In this document: positions 8,446 to 18,211 of the stretch, piece after piece
How positions within the stretch are numbered: the stretch's first letter is position 1
Layout of the letters: every line of letters begins with the position of its first letter
Assembly (NCBI RefSeq): GCF_036346875.1
Contig: NZ_CP107852.1
Coordinates: 2,728,001-2,792,000, forward strand
DNA from: Nocardia sp. NBC_00508
GTDB taxonomy: Bacteria > Actinomycetota > Actinomycetes > Mycobacteriales > Mycobacteriaceae
DNA length: 64,000 nt
Reading direction: 5' to 3'
Notes under the pieces: generated by a model
Database searches by the model: none
Told to the model about the DNA's origin: nothing
Seen by the model: the letters and a program-made list of their open reading frames with translations, nothing else
Made by a program: the position numbers and the translations under genes

Positions 8446-9175
8446 AACCTGCGTAGCGTTTGCACAGGTAGATGCGATTTACAACGCCACAGAACCAAAT
8501 CAGCGTAGGCATTTTCCCAGGTCGCGCGTCGCAGGTTCGCACCCCACCCCTCAAGTAGGGCACTGAGGGCCCCCAATAACCTGACCACCTGGTCTCATTC
8601 AAGGAGGCGGCGGCCCACTTCCCACACCTGACCTGCGATAACGCTCGACCAACCCGAACGCCGACCCCACCGGTGCCGGAATCACCGGGTTCGTCTACAG
8701 CGCACACTGAGGACGTGCCCGACAAGCCCGCCGCAGAAGGACGCCAGTCCGGCGAACGCGATTGACGCCGTCGGCGCCGGGCCGACAGGCCCGACACAGT
8801 CCTCGAAATACACGTAGTCGACAGGAAGGCGAACGCCTCACCGCCCAACAACCAGGGTCTTCTGCGAGATCCTTGAATGATATGCGACCCAACAACAACA
8901 ACCGCCAGCCACGCCAGACGACAACCAGACCCGCCCCATCAAAGACTGAGCAACGCCACTCCGCATGGGCCGCTCCATAATCAGTTTCGCTGCCGTTGGT
9001 TACTGGACCCCGTGTACAACGCGCCAGAGGCATGGCCCGACCACCTCCCGCAATCACGGCAATTTGGCTGGTCAGCTACCTCCCGACTCCGTTATGATCG
9101 CCAGTCGGAGGCGGGACACCGTCGGCAGCAGTATATTTCGGACGGCGCTGTGTCGACAACACCAGATGAGGTCGC
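8446..9175. other. Gene-poor junction between tRNA-Arg and the restriction system
   Basis: About 730 bp with no convincing gene: the open frames lack ribosome sites and family resemblance. A 12-nt copy of the tRNA T-arm (GTCGCAGGTTCG) recurs at 8528-8539, 113 bp after the same string in the tRNA. This may be a trace of integration or chance. A TATGAT hexamer at 9093-9098 is a possible -10 for hsdR, with no good -35. No integrase or excisionase was recognised. Confidence 0.5.
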
Positions 9176-12100
9176 ATGAGTAGCGATGTAGGACGGGTAG
9201 CACAATATTCGCCGAACTTCGGATTTCTGTTGCCGTTCGAGCCGCTGCTGGTGGCCTATGGGACCGGGGCCGAGGCGTCAGTGTACACCGATCCCAATGC
9301 GACGTTGGTGAAGTGCCGGCAGTTCATCGAGGTTCTGGTAGCCGAACTGGTCCGGCGAGCCGGTACAAAGGTGGCCAGCGACGCGCTCGAGGTGCGAATC
9401 CGGGCGTTGTCGGATGCCGGGGTGATCACCGGTGCGATGGCCACGGCGTTGCACGAGGTGCGTAGGCGCGGCAACAACGCCGTGCACGGACACCTCGACG
9501 ATCGCCGTCAGGCTCTCGACAGTGTCAACAAGTGCTTCCAGCTCGGGCTGGTGCTGTATCGCGCGATCAGCAACGACCGCAAGCCCATGGCGTTTGTACC
9601 GCCGCAGCCGCCGCAACGCGTCGATTTCCTTGCGCTGCAACAGGACCTGGACCGCTACAAGCAGGAACTGGCCGATGCTCGGCTATCGATCAGCGGCCAC
9701 GAGAACCTGCTCAGCGCCGAGGCCACAGCCCGGCAGCAGGTCGAGCAGGAGTTGGCGCAGCGGATCGTCGACCAGGACGCGCTGACCGCGCAGCTCGCCG
9801 CCATGACGGCGCAGATCGCAGACCTGGAAGCCGCGCGCACCACGCGGCTCGAGGCCGCATCGAAGATCGCTCCAGCAGATCGTTACGCATTCATCGACCG
9901 TGCCCGGCGCCCGGAGCCGCTCAACGAGGCGCAAGCTCGTCGCGTTATCGACCGCATGCTAGTTGAGGCAGGCTGGCTGGTGCAGGACATGCCCGAGCTG
10001 GCACCGACGACCGCTGTCGGTGTCGCGGTGCGTGAATTCCCCTTCGCCGGTGGGCGTTCCGACTATGCCCTGTACGTGCAAGGCAAGCTTGTCGGCATTG
10101 TCGAGGCCAAACGGGAGGGAACGTCGCTGACCGGCGTGGAACCCCAAACCGCCGGCTACGCTCACGCCCTGCCCAAACAGTACTCGCTGGCCGCATGGCG
10201 CCGCGATGAGCCACTGCCGTTCCGCTATGAATCCACTGGTGTCGAGACCAGGTTCACCGATCAGCTGGACCCGGTGCCACGGTCGCGGCGGGTGTTCTCC
10301 TTCCACCGTCCGGAGACTGTTTCCGAATGGATGGCCAACGCCGACAAGAACTCTGCAGCGCCGACATTCCGTTCCCAGGTTCGTGAACTGCCGCCGCTGA
10401 TCGAGGGCGGGCTGCGTCCGGCGCAGATCCAGGCCATCAACGGCGTGGAATCCTCATTGGCTCAGGATCGTCCGCGCACGCTGGTGCAGATGGCTACCGG
10501 TGCCGGCAAAACTTACACCGCGGTCACCGAGGCGTACCGACTGCTGGCCCACACTGACGCCCGGCGCATCCTGTTCCTGGTCGACCGAAACAACCTGGGC
10601 GAGCAGGCATCCGGCGAGTTCCATAACTTCACGACCCCCGACGACGGCCGCAAGTTCGACGAATTGTTCAACGTCGATCGGCTGACCGGTGACACCGTCC
10701 TCGCTTCCACCAATGTGGTGATCGGTACCATCCAGCGGCTGTTCATGGCGCTACGCGGTGAGCGGTTGCCGAACGCCGACGATTCGGACGCCGACGACTT
10801 CACCCCGGAGGTGCCGGTCGACGTCGTCTACAGCACGCAAGTACCGCCAGAGACCTTCGACCTGATCGTCGTCGACGAATGCCACCGCTCAATCTACGGT
10901 CAGTGGCGGGCAGTGCTGGAGTACTTCGACGCGCCGATCGTCGGACTTACCGCCACCCCGACCGCGCAAACCCTCGGCTTCTTCGACCGGAACCTGGCCT
11001 CGGAATACACCTACGAGCAGGCGGTCGCGGACGGTGTGAACGTCGAGTTCGACGTCTACCGGATCAAGACGAAGATCAGCGAGCAGGGCAGCACAATCGA
11101 GGCGCTAGATGCCGACGGCACCCGGGTCGTGGTGCCGCGGCGCGACCGCCGCACCCGTCTCCAGCGCTACGAGGAACTGGAGGAGGACTTCTCCTACACC
11201 GGCCGCCAGATCGGCCGCTCGGTGCTGGCGAAGGACCAGATCCGTTTGGTTCTTGAGACTTTCAAAAACAAGACGCTGCCCGAGGCGTTCCCAGACCGAC
11301 AGACCGTCCCGAAGACCCTGTTCTTCGCCCGCAGCGACGAGCACGCCGACGACATCGTGCAGGCCGTGCGCGAAATCTTTGGCAAGGGCAACGATTTCGC
11401 GGTGAAGATCACCTACAAATCGCGGGCGCAGGGCAGCGATCCGAAGCAGCTGCTGCAGTTGTTCCGCACCAGTGCTGAGATGCGGATCGCGGTCACGGTC
11501 GACATGATCGCCACCGGCACCGACGTGCGTCCGCTGGAAGTCGTGTTCTTCATGCGAGACGTACAGAGCGCGGTCTACTTCGAGCAGATGAAGGGCCGCG
11601 GCGCTCGCACGGTCGACGACATCGAGTTCCAGCAGGTCACCCCGGACCCATCGGCGACGGCGAAGACGCGGTTCCTCATCGTCGATGCCGTCGGAGTCAC
11701 CGACTCTCCGCTGTGTGACGCGCAACCACTGAACCGGGAGCGTTCGAAGTCTCTCCGGGAGCTGCTGTCCCGGGCTGCGAGTCTGTCCATCACCGAAAAC
11801 GAGACCGCAACCCTGGCCTCACGGTTGAACCGGCTGAACGAGCAGATCGATGACGACCACCGCGCCGAGCTCACCCGGGTCGGCAACGGCACCTCGCTGC
11901 GCGATATCGTGCGTCGCCTCGTCAATGCCATCGACACAGACGAACTGATCCACGCTGAGGACGAGGGTGGCGACGAGGCGGTGCAGAGACGCCTGCACGA
12001 TGCCGTCGGTCCGCTGGCCGACAATCCCGACCTCCGCAAACGGATCCTGGCGATCCGCCACGAGTACGACACCACGATCGACGAGATCAGCCAGGACGAG

Positions 12101-12673
12101 TTGCTGGAGGCCACCGGCGTTCCGCGCGAGAACGCGGCCCGCAACACCGTCACCTCGTTCCAGCAGTTCGTAGCCGACAACCTGGATCAGGTGATCGTGC
12201 AGCAACTGCTACGCGGAACGGACAAGTTCTCCTACGGTGACCTGCAGGACCTCGCCGCCCAGATTCGCCGGATCCCACAGATCCGCAGCGTCGACACGGT
12301 GTGGGAGGCATACGCCGACCTCGGCCAGGCACCGTACCTGCGCAAGCAGGAGAACGACCTCACCAACCTGATCACTTTGCTGCGCTACGTACTGGGTCGG
12401 GAGCACGATCTGCAGCCCTATTGCGAACTTGTCGGCATGCGGTACGAGAGGTGGATCGAGAAGCAGAGGCAACGGAAGGTAACCTTCACCGTCGACCAGC
12501 GGTGGTTCCTCGACGCGATCGTGAAGGTCGTGGCAACCAGTGCCCGGATCACCCCCGACGACCTGCAACGTCCGCCCTTCGACCAGCGCGGCGGCGCCTT
12601 CGGCTTGATGGATGCCTTCGGTGACCGCGCGGACACGCTTATCGACGAACTGAACGAGGAACTCACTGCATGA
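9176..12673 (+). CDS. hsdR: Type I restriction enzyme R subunit (ATP-dependent translocase/nuclease)
   Basis: Motor and nuclease subunit of a type I restriction complex: it translocates unmethylated DNA and cleaves it away from the recognition site. At 1165 residues the order is: an N-terminal DUF4145/HEPN-like domain (to about residue 120, with RRRGNNAVHGH), a coiled-coil stretch, then a PD-(D/E)xK nuclease (D296, E310-A-K312). The SF2 helicase follows, with Walker A MATGAGKT (about 439) and DECHRS (about 567). Motif VI GRGARTVDD and a helical C-terminal domain end the protein. The start follows a weak GAGG. It overlaps hsdS by 4 nt (ATGA). Order R-S-M is less common than the usual arrangements. 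Confidence 0.96.
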   Translation: MSSDVGRVAQYSPNFGFLLPFEPLLVAYGTGAEASVYTDPNATLVKCRQFIEVLVAELVRRAGTKVASDALEVRIRALSDAGVITGAMATALHEVRRRGNNAVHGHLDDRRQALDSVNKCFQLGLVLYRAISNDRKPMAFVPPQPPQRVDFLALQQDLDRYKQELADARLSISGHENLLSAEATARQQVEQELAQRIVDQDALTAQLAAMTAQIADLEAARTTRLEAASKIAPADRYAFIDRARRPEPLNEAQARRVIDRMLVEAGWLVQDMPELAPTTAVGVAVREFPFAGGRSDYALYVQGKLVGIVEAKREGTSLTGVEPQTAGYAHALPKQYSLAAWRRDEPLPFRYESTGVETRFTDQLDPVPRSRRVFSFHRPETVSEWMANADKNSAAPTFRSQVRELPPLIEGGLRPAQIQAINGVESSLAQDRPRTLVQMATGAGKTYTAVTEAYRLLAHTDARRILFLVDRNNLGEQASGEFHNFTTPDDGRKFDELFNVDRLTGDTVLASTNVVIGTIQRLFMALRGERLPNADDSDADDFTPEVPVDVVYSTQVPPETFDLIVVDECHRSIYGQWRAVLEYFDAPIVGLTATPTAQTLGFFDRNLASEYTYEQAVADGVNVEFDVYRIKTKISEQGSTIEALDADGTRVVVPRRDRRTRLQRYEELEEDFSYTGRQIGRSVLAKDQIRLVLETFKNKTLPEAFPDRQTVPKTLFFARSDEHADDIVQAVREIFGKGNDFAVKITYKSRAQGSDPKQLLQLFRTSAEMRIAVTVDMIATGTDVRPLEVVFFMRDVQSAVYFEQMKGRGARTVDDIEFQQVTPDPSATAKTRFLIVDAVGVTDSPLCDAQPLNRERSKSLRELLSRAASLSITENETATLASRLNRLNEQIDDDHRAELTRVGNGTSLRDIVRRLVNAIDTDELIHAEDEGGDEAVQRRLHDAVGPLADNPDLRKRILAIRHEYDTTIDEISQDELLEATGVPRENAARNTVTSFQQFVADNLDQVIVQQLLRGTDKFSYGDLQDLAAQIRRIPQIRSVDTVWEAYADLGQAPYLRKQENDLTNLITLLRYVLGREHDLQPYCELVGMRYERWIEKQRQRKVTFTVDQRWFLDAIVKVVATSARITPDDLQRPPFDQRGGAFGLMDAFGDRADTLIDELNEELTA

Positions 12674-14040
12674 GCGAGCTGCCGGAGGGATGGACTCGGG
12701 TGCCGCTGCGGAACCTGCTGGCTCAGATCGAGGCTGGGAAGTCGTTCGGTTGTGAGCCCCGACCGGCGGAACTCGACGAGTGGGGGATCATCAAGGTCAG
12801 CGCGATGACCTGGGGGAAGTTCCTTGAGCATGAGAACAAGGCAGTGCCAGCCGGCCGCGAAATCGATCCGCGGCACGAGATCCAACCTGGAGACATCCTT
12901 GTCAGCCGTGCCAACACGGCAGAGTATGTTGGCGCGCCTGTCCTGGTCGGAAACTGCCGAAAAGGCCTGCTACTCAGTGACAAGAGCCTCAGACTGATTC
13001 CAGCCGAGGGCGTCGATAAACAGTGGCTGACCTACGCCTTATCGTCGCCGACGGTGCGCCAGCACATCACCAAGTTGTCGACCGGTACCAAAGAGTCAAT
13101 GCGCAACATTTCGCAGGCCAAGTTGCTGAGCATTGAGGTGCCTAAGCCGCCGCTCAAGGACCAGCACCGTCTTGTCGCCACCCTCGATTACCTGCTCTCA
13201 AGGGTCGACGCGGGCATGGCGTACTTGGAGTCGTGCGATGCGAGCGTGGACACTCTCCACCGCCATGTCTTCGCGCGAACTTCACCGTCATCAGTACCGG
13301 CTCACTGGGATGTAAGGCGGCTCGACGAAATTGCAGAGGTTCGCCTCGGTCGGCAACGGTCTCCGAAAAACCATACCGGAAGCAGCATGCGCCCCTACCT
13401 GCGCGCCGCCAACGTGGGCTGGCAGGGTCTGAAGCTCGGCGATGTGATGGAGATGAACTTCACCAATGCCGAAGTTGAGGTGTTTCGGCTGCAGCGCGGT
13501 GACCTGTTGCTGTCCGAAGCTTCCGGAAGTGTCGGCGAGGTCGGCAAGCCAGCGATGTGGAACGACGAGATCGAGGACTGCTGCTTCCAGAACACCCTTC
13601 TTCGGGTGCGCGCATTCGGCATCAATCCGTTGTACCTGTTCCGGTTCCTCTATGGCGAAGCGTTGAACGGCCGATTCGGAAGCGCCGCGCAGGGCGTCAA
13701 TATCCATCACCTCGGTGCTGCTCGGCTCAGTGCATGGCAGGTCCCGGTCCCTCCATATCACGAGCAGGAGCACATAGCCACACAGATTTCGGAGGACTTG
13801 GCTGGCCTCGGACGGCTTCAGGACGCCATCCGGCTGAGCAAGAAACGCGCGGACACCTTGCGTCGGTCTCTCCTCAGCGCAGCCTTTTCGGGCCTATTGT
13901 TCTGCGGTTCTTCTGCGCCTTCAGATGGCCCGGTCGACGAACTGCTCGACCAGTCTGCGGGGGCCGAGGTTATTCCGTTTCCTATCGACAAACCGGGCGA
14001 CCACGGCGACGCCCTCGGAGTCCAGGAGGTCTTGTTGTGA
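12670..14040 (+). CDS. hsdS: Type I restriction-modification specificity subunit
   Basis: Chooses the bipartite DNA target for both methylation and restriction. The 456 residues hold two target-recognition domains, roughly 1-170 and 210-390. Each is followed by a conserved helical spacer (QHRLVATLDYLLSRVDAGMAYLESC and EQEHIATQISEDLAGLGRL plus RLSKKRADTLRRSLLSAAFSG). It overlaps hsdR by 4 nt at its start and hsdM by 3 nt at its end, so the three subunits are translationally coupled. The recognition sequence cannot be deduced from the protein. Confidence 0.94.
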   Translation: MSELPEGWTRVPLRNLLAQIEAGKSFGCEPRPAELDEWGIIKVSAMTWGKFLEHENKAVPAGREIDPRHEIQPGDILVSRANTAEYVGAPVLVGNCRKGLLLSDKSLRLIPAEGVDKQWLTYALSSPTVRQHITKLSTGTKESMRNISQAKLLSIEVPKPPLKDQHRLVATLDYLLSRVDAGMAYLESCDASVDTLHRHVFARTSPSSVPAHWDVRRLDEIAEVRLGRQRSPKNHTGSSMRPYLRAANVGWQGLKLGDVMEMNFTNAEVEVFRLQRGDLLLSEASGSVGEVGKPAMWNDEIEDCCFQNTLLRVRAFGINPLYLFRFLYGEALNGRFGSAAQGVNIHHLGAARLSAWQVPVPPYHEQEHIATQISEDLAGLGRLQDAIRLSKKRADTLRRSLLSAAFSGLLFCGSSAPSDGPVDELLDQSAGAEVIPFPIDKPGDHGDALGVQEVLL

Positions 14041-15593
14041 CCGCGAATTCGCAGACCGATGCTGCCCGGCACGCCGAAGCTCGCCGTCTTGCTAATAAGC
14101 TGTGGAGCTACTGCCACGTCCTGCGTGACGCCGGCGTCCCCGCGGTCGACTATGTCGAGCAGCTCACCTACCTGCTGTTTCTCAAGATGGCCGATGAACG
14201 GGCAAAACTCCCCGTTTCCCTCGGAGGGGTGAATATTATGCCCACCGGTATCAGCTGGCAGAACCTGAGGGGTGTAAAGGGCGCCGAGCTAGAGACTACG
14301 TACCAACATGTGCTTACCGAACTCGGCAAACAACGAGGGATGTTCAAGGTCATCTATGGCAACGCTGAAAACAAAATCAAAGAGCCCGCGCTGCTCAAGC
14401 GCCTGATCAGCGATCTCATGGACACTGAGACGTGGGTTCAGCACGGTACCGATGTCAACGGCGACGCCTACGAGCAGCTACTTGCACGCAGCGCGTCCGA
14501 TCAAAAGTCCGGCGCTGGGCAGTATTTCACCCCACGCTCACTCATCGCCGCGATTGTCGACTGCATGCGGCCAACGCCCGAGGACACTGTTATCGACCCG
14601 GCCTGCGGAACTGGCGGCTTCCTCTTGGCGGCAAATGACTATATTCGCCACCATTACTCGGAGCTGACACCGAGTCAGCGGATGCGTCTCAGCGATGGCA
14701 GTGCCTTTCAAGCGTTCGAACTCGTCCGAGGGACAGCACGTTTGGCAGCGATGAACTTCTTGCTTCACGGTATGGTGCAGGCCGGGAACGCCTCTCCTAT
14801 CACTGTCACTGATGCTTTGGCATCCGATCCTCCGGTCCATGCGTCCCTGGTTCTGGCGAATCCGCCGTTCGGCACGAAATCCTCGATTAGTTCGATCGAC
14901 GAACCCGATTTCGGCGAGGGCGATGCCGTGAGCAACGGAAAGACCAGGGGTAAGAAGCCTGAGATCGCATACAGTGGCCGGGGTTTCTGGACATCCACCA
15001 CCAACAAACAGCTGAACTTCGTGCAGCACATCGCCAAGCTGCTGGACAGGAACGGACGGGCCGCAGTAGTTCTGCCGGACAATGTGCTGTTCGAGGGTGG
15101 TGCCGGCGAGATTATCCGCAGGCGCCTGCTCAAGGAATACGATGTTCACACCATGCTCCGCCTACCCACGGGCATCTTCTACGCCGGTGGCGTAAAGGCA
15201 AACGTGCTGTTTTTCGACCGCAAGCCAGCGAGCGACCAGCCGTGGACGAAAAAGCTGTGGGTCTATGACTTCCGTGTAGGCCAGCACTTCACCCTGAAGC
15301 AGAACCCTATGCGCCGCGAGCATCTGCAGGACTTCGTCGACTGGTACCACTGCCCCGACCGCGCTGCGTGGACCGCCAGCGACCGCGCGAAGTGCCTCAC
15401 CTACGATGAACTGATCGCCCGCGACAAAGCCAATCTCGACATCACCTGGCTCACAGACCCCGGCGCCGACGATGCCCTCGCCGCCTTACCGCCCGGAGTC
15501 ATCGCCCAGGAAATCATCGACGACCTTCAAGCAGCTTTGGCTGAATTCACCGCTGTCGCAGCAGAACTGCAACCGGCCGACGAGATCGACTGA
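14037..15593 (+). CDS. hsdM: Type I restriction-modification DNA N6-adenine methyltransferase
   Basis: Modification subunit that methylates adenine in the HsdS target using S-adenosylmethionine. An N-terminal helical domain (DYVEQLTYLLFLKMADE) is followed by the methylase domain, with motif I DPACGTGGFLL (SAM binding) and catalytic motif IV NPPF. The GTG at 14037 is chosen because AGGAGGT lies 6 nt upstream and GTG overlaps the hsdS stop as GTGA; a longer open frame extends upstream inside hsdS but is not needed. Product 518 residues, normal for the family. The C-terminal tail contacts HsdS in known complexes. Confidence 0.95.
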   Translation: MTANSQTDAARHAEARRLANKLWSYCHVLRDAGVPAVDYVEQLTYLLFLKMADERAKLPVSLGGVNIMPTGISWQNLRGVKGAELETTYQHVLTELGKQRGMFKVIYGNAENKIKEPALLKRLISDLMDTETWVQHGTDVNGDAYEQLLARSASDQKSGAGQYFTPRSLIAAIVDCMRPTPEDTVIDPACGTGGFLLAANDYIRHHYSELTPSQRMRLSDGSAFQAFELVRGTARLAAMNFLLHGMVQAGNASPITVTDALASDPPVHASLVLANPPFGTKSSISSIDEPDFGEGDAVSNGKTRGKKPEIAYSGRGFWTSTTNKQLNFVQHIAKLLDRNGRAAVVLPDNVLFEGGAGEIIRRRLLKEYDVHTMLRLPTGIFYAGGVKANVLFFDRKPASDQPWTKKLWVYDFRVGQHFTLKQNPMRREHLQDFVDWYHCPDRAAWTASDRAKCLTYDELIARDKANLDITWLTDPGADDALAALPPGVIAQEIIDDLQAALAEFTAVAAELQPADEID

Positions 15594-15718
15594 CGCTCGC
15601 CATGGTCCGCGTGTCGCGGTGTCCCCAGGCATCCCGTCGATCTTCCGAAAGATGTTTTGGCACAGCAGGTATCCGTCTCCTGCGATAGGCTCTGCGTAGC
15701 CGATTCCGAGGATGTGAC

Positions 15719-16372
15719 GTGCCTGCCGACCAGCCGACCGACGCCTTCGTGGAGTTTTCCACGAACCTGGACTACGCCAGAAATCTGGTGAATGGCGGCA
15801 GATCGCTCGAGCGGCTGCAGGTCGGCGCCTTCGACTACACCGATGTGTACCGCGCCGCTCTGGTGCAAGGTGTCGCGGCGTTCGACCACTGGTTGTTCCG
15901 CGAAGCCGTGCAGCGCGCGGTGCTGCTGATCCAGCGCCCCAACGTACCCAGACCCGGCAAGTTCAATGACATCACCCTTACCGTAAAGCAGTTCGAAGCC
16001 GTGCATCACCACGGCGTCCCACTCGACGAGGAATTCCGAGCTCGGGCAGAAGACTTCTTCGCCGGCAAGTTGTCGCCAAATCCCAGCAAGATCCGGGACT
16101 CGTTCACGTACCTCCGAACCGGCAGCATCTGGCCGGACGTGGCGAAAGAGCTCACCTCCCACCGTGACGATGGCACACAGATCACACCCAACCAGGTCAC
16201 CGAACGCCTCGACGAAATCGTCAAGAGACGCAACGCGATCGCGCACCAATCAGACAAGGACCCAGTAAATCCCGGCCACAAGTCCCCAATCACCTCACGC
16301 CATGTCGCCGATTCAATCGACTGGATCGAACTGATCGCTGCAGCCATGCTGCGGGTACTGGATGCACCATAA
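15719..16372 (+). CDS. HEPN-domain protein (RiboL-PSP-HEPN-like), candidate RNase
   Basis: A 217-residue protein with the HEPN RNase signature Rx4H in KRRNAIAHQSDKDP (R about 171, H about 176). Before it come helices resembling the RiboL-PSP-HEPN family (TDVYRAALVQGVAAFDHWLF, KQFEAVHHHGVPLDEEF). HEPN nucleases of this type are found in abortive-infection and toxin systems. Because it follows hsdRSM by 125 bp on the same strand, it may be a back-up suicide nuclease linked to the restriction system. The GTG start has GAGG upstream. No dedicated antitoxin gene is seen next to it. Family assignment rests on motif and context. Confidence 0.75.
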   Translation: MPADQPTDAFVEFSTNLDYARNLVNGGRSLERLQVGAFDYTDVYRAALVQGVAAFDHWLFREAVQRAVLLIQRPNVPRPGKFNDITLTVKQFEAVHHHGVPLDEEFRARAEDFFAGKLSPNPSKIRDSFTYLRTGSIWPDVAKELTSHRDDGTQITPNQVTERLDEIVKRRNAIAHQSDKDPVNPGHKSPITSRHVADSIDWIELIAAAMLRVLDAP

Positions 16373-16498
16373 AAGTCCAGCTGCTGTCTCATGAACTGTC
16401 GACTGCAGGAGGAGCATGGGGACCGGTTGTCCGATGAGGTTCCCCGCTTCCTTGGAGGGCTCTGAGCATGGTCCGATGGGGCCAGGAAGGAGCCCCGC

Positions 16499-16743
16499 GT
16501 GGCAGCACCGAAGGAGTATCCGGACGAGTTCGAGGCTCAAGCGGTCCGCTTGTATCCGGAGTCGGACCCGAAACCGACGATCGCAAACTCGCCCAGCAGT
16601 TGGGTGTCCATTACGAGGCCCTGCGGAACTGGATCCGCCAGGCCGATACCAGCCGTCGGCCGGAACCGGCGGCGACGGATCTGGCCGAGGAGAACAAGCG
16701 GCTGCACCAACAAGTCGCCGGGGGCTGCTATACGATCGGGTGA
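16499..16743 (+). pseudogene. IS3-family OrfA remnant, frameshifted and truncated
   Basis: Begins like an IS3-type helix-turn-helix OrfA (MAAPKEYPDEFEAQAVRLY). It loses frame after about 25 codons; the correct continuation (KLAQQLGVHYEALRNWIRQA, LAEENKRLHQQV) is in another frame. The similarity stops abruptly after HQQV, next to the oppositely oriented IS3 element. No matching OrfB follows. This looks like an old insertion sequence cut by a later one. Not expected to be functional. Confidence 0.75.
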
Positions 16744-16749
16744 CAGTGG

Positions 16750-17965
16750 TTAAGCAGCATGTCGGGCTGCTGGGGTCATGATTGTCTCGTATTCGATCGG
16801 GGTCAATCGGCCGAGTCGGATTTGGCGTCGGCGATGGTAGGTGCGTTCGATCCAGGTGACGATCGCGATCCGTAGTTGTCCTCGTGTGTCCCACTCCTGC
16901 CGGTTCAACACGTTGCGTTGCAGCAGGCTGAAGAAGCTTTCCATGGCGGCGTTGTCGCCGGCCGCGGCGACACGACTCATGGATCCGACCATGCGATGAC
17001 GGTTGATCGTGTGGACGAATCGTCTTGAGCGAAACTGAGCTCGCGGTCGCTAAACAGAATGCAGCCCGCCACGTCACCGCGGCGGGCAACGGCATTGTTA
17101 TCGCGGTCACTGCCAGTCGGGACTTCATTCGCGAATCGATGGAATAGCCGACGATCCGGCTGGAGAACACGTCATTGACCGCACACATGTACAGCTTGCC
17201 TTCACCGGTGCGACGTACCGTGATATCGTTGAGCCACAACGAGTTTGATCTATCGGCAGTAAAGTTCCGTTGGACGAGATCGTCGTGGACAGTCGGGCCG
17301 GGTTTGCCGTTCTTGCCGCGCGGGGTTTGCCGTTCTTGCCGCGCGGGGTTTGCCGAACGCACTCCACCACCGGTTGGTCGAGCAGATCCGCCGTGCGGTG
17401 CGCTCGGCCATCGACTCGCCGGCCTTGCGGGCCTCATTGGCGAGAAACCGATATCCGAACTCGGGGTCGTCGCGGGGGTCGAACAATGTGTTGGCCTGAT
17501 ACGCCTCGGGCACCTCGCGGGCGGTGACAGGTTCGGCCAGCCACCGGTAGTAGGGTTTGGCGAACGAGCTGCAAGACCCGACACAACACCGCCACGGGAA
17601 TCCTCTCGGCGGCAGGTTCTTTCACGAGCGGGTAGAGCCTTTTCACGGCAACTGCACCTGCGACAAATAGGCCGCCACCCGCCGCAACACTTCGTTTCCT
17701 GTTCCAGCAACTGGTTCCGGCGCCGGGCCTCACGCAACTCGGCCGAGTCGCTGCGTGTCGTCCCGGGCTGGTTCCCATCGTCGATGTCGGCTTGGCGCAT
17801 CCACTTCGACAGCGTCTTGGGATGGATCCCAAAATCGGCCGCGACCCGATCCAGCGTGACTCCGTCATCACGGTTGCGGGCGACCCCGGACCCGGCGTCG
17901 CGGAACTCTTTCGGATACGGCTTCGGCACCGCGACATCCTTCCAGGCCCGCCTGCCGGCAAGCCA
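16750..17965 (-). mobile_element. Degenerate IS3-family element (OrfA and OrfB in broken frames)
   Basis: On the minus strand OrfA starts at GTG 17929 (MPKPYPKEFRD, then VAADFGIHPKTLSKWMRQAD). OrfB fragments follow in different frames: KRLYPLVKEP, DDPEFGYRFLANEA, then VHDDLVQRNFTADRSNSLWL with the first catalytic Asp in WLNDITV. A degraded second Asp region reads FSDRE instead of the usual HSDRG. The end has GDNAAMESFFSLLQRNVLNR with the catalytic Glu. At least three frame changes mean no active transposase, and one coincides with a 23-bp tandem duplication. Exact terminal inverted repeats were not resolved, so the ends are approximate. Confidence 0.8.
17299..17355. repeat. 23-bp tandem duplication inside the IS3 transposase
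   Basis: A 23-bp unit containing TTTGCCGTTCTTGCCGCGC occurs twice in full (17299-17321 with one mismatch at its first base, and 17322-17344) and a third time in part (17345-17355). Because 23 is not a multiple of 3, the duplication shifts the OrfB frame. Confidence 0.85.
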
Positions 17966-18211
17966 TCTCGGTAGTCACCTATCCGTGCGGCAGCTCCCGA
18001 AGGGCGAGGCGTGCATCTGGTCTGATACCAGTAACCTCACGTCAACCTCGAGAACGAGGTCTGCGGTCGCAGCATTGGACCGTTCCTCCAGCTCGCCACT
18101 CATCAATCCACCGAACTGCGCCGTTTTGCTCAGTGCAAGAATCCACCGTTTCGCCGCGCGTTGAGTGGCTGCGAGGTGAATCGAACAGCGTGCGGAGCGC
18201 ATTCAATGGGG

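Noticed and set aside
8381..8851. Minus-strand frame covering the tRNA-Arg
   Set aside because: Its C-terminus is the reverse of the tRNA sequence, a common artefact.
13557..14036. Upstream extension of the hsdM open frame
   Set aside because: Lies inside hsdS in another frame; a strong ribosome site supports the GTG at 14037.
18017..18059. Two small palindromes (CTGGT/ACCAG and CCTCG/CGAGG) with TTGACG, resembling a MerR-type promoter
   Set aside because: No regulator gene or plausible downstream gene is attached; may be remnant DNA, evidence too thin for a feature.
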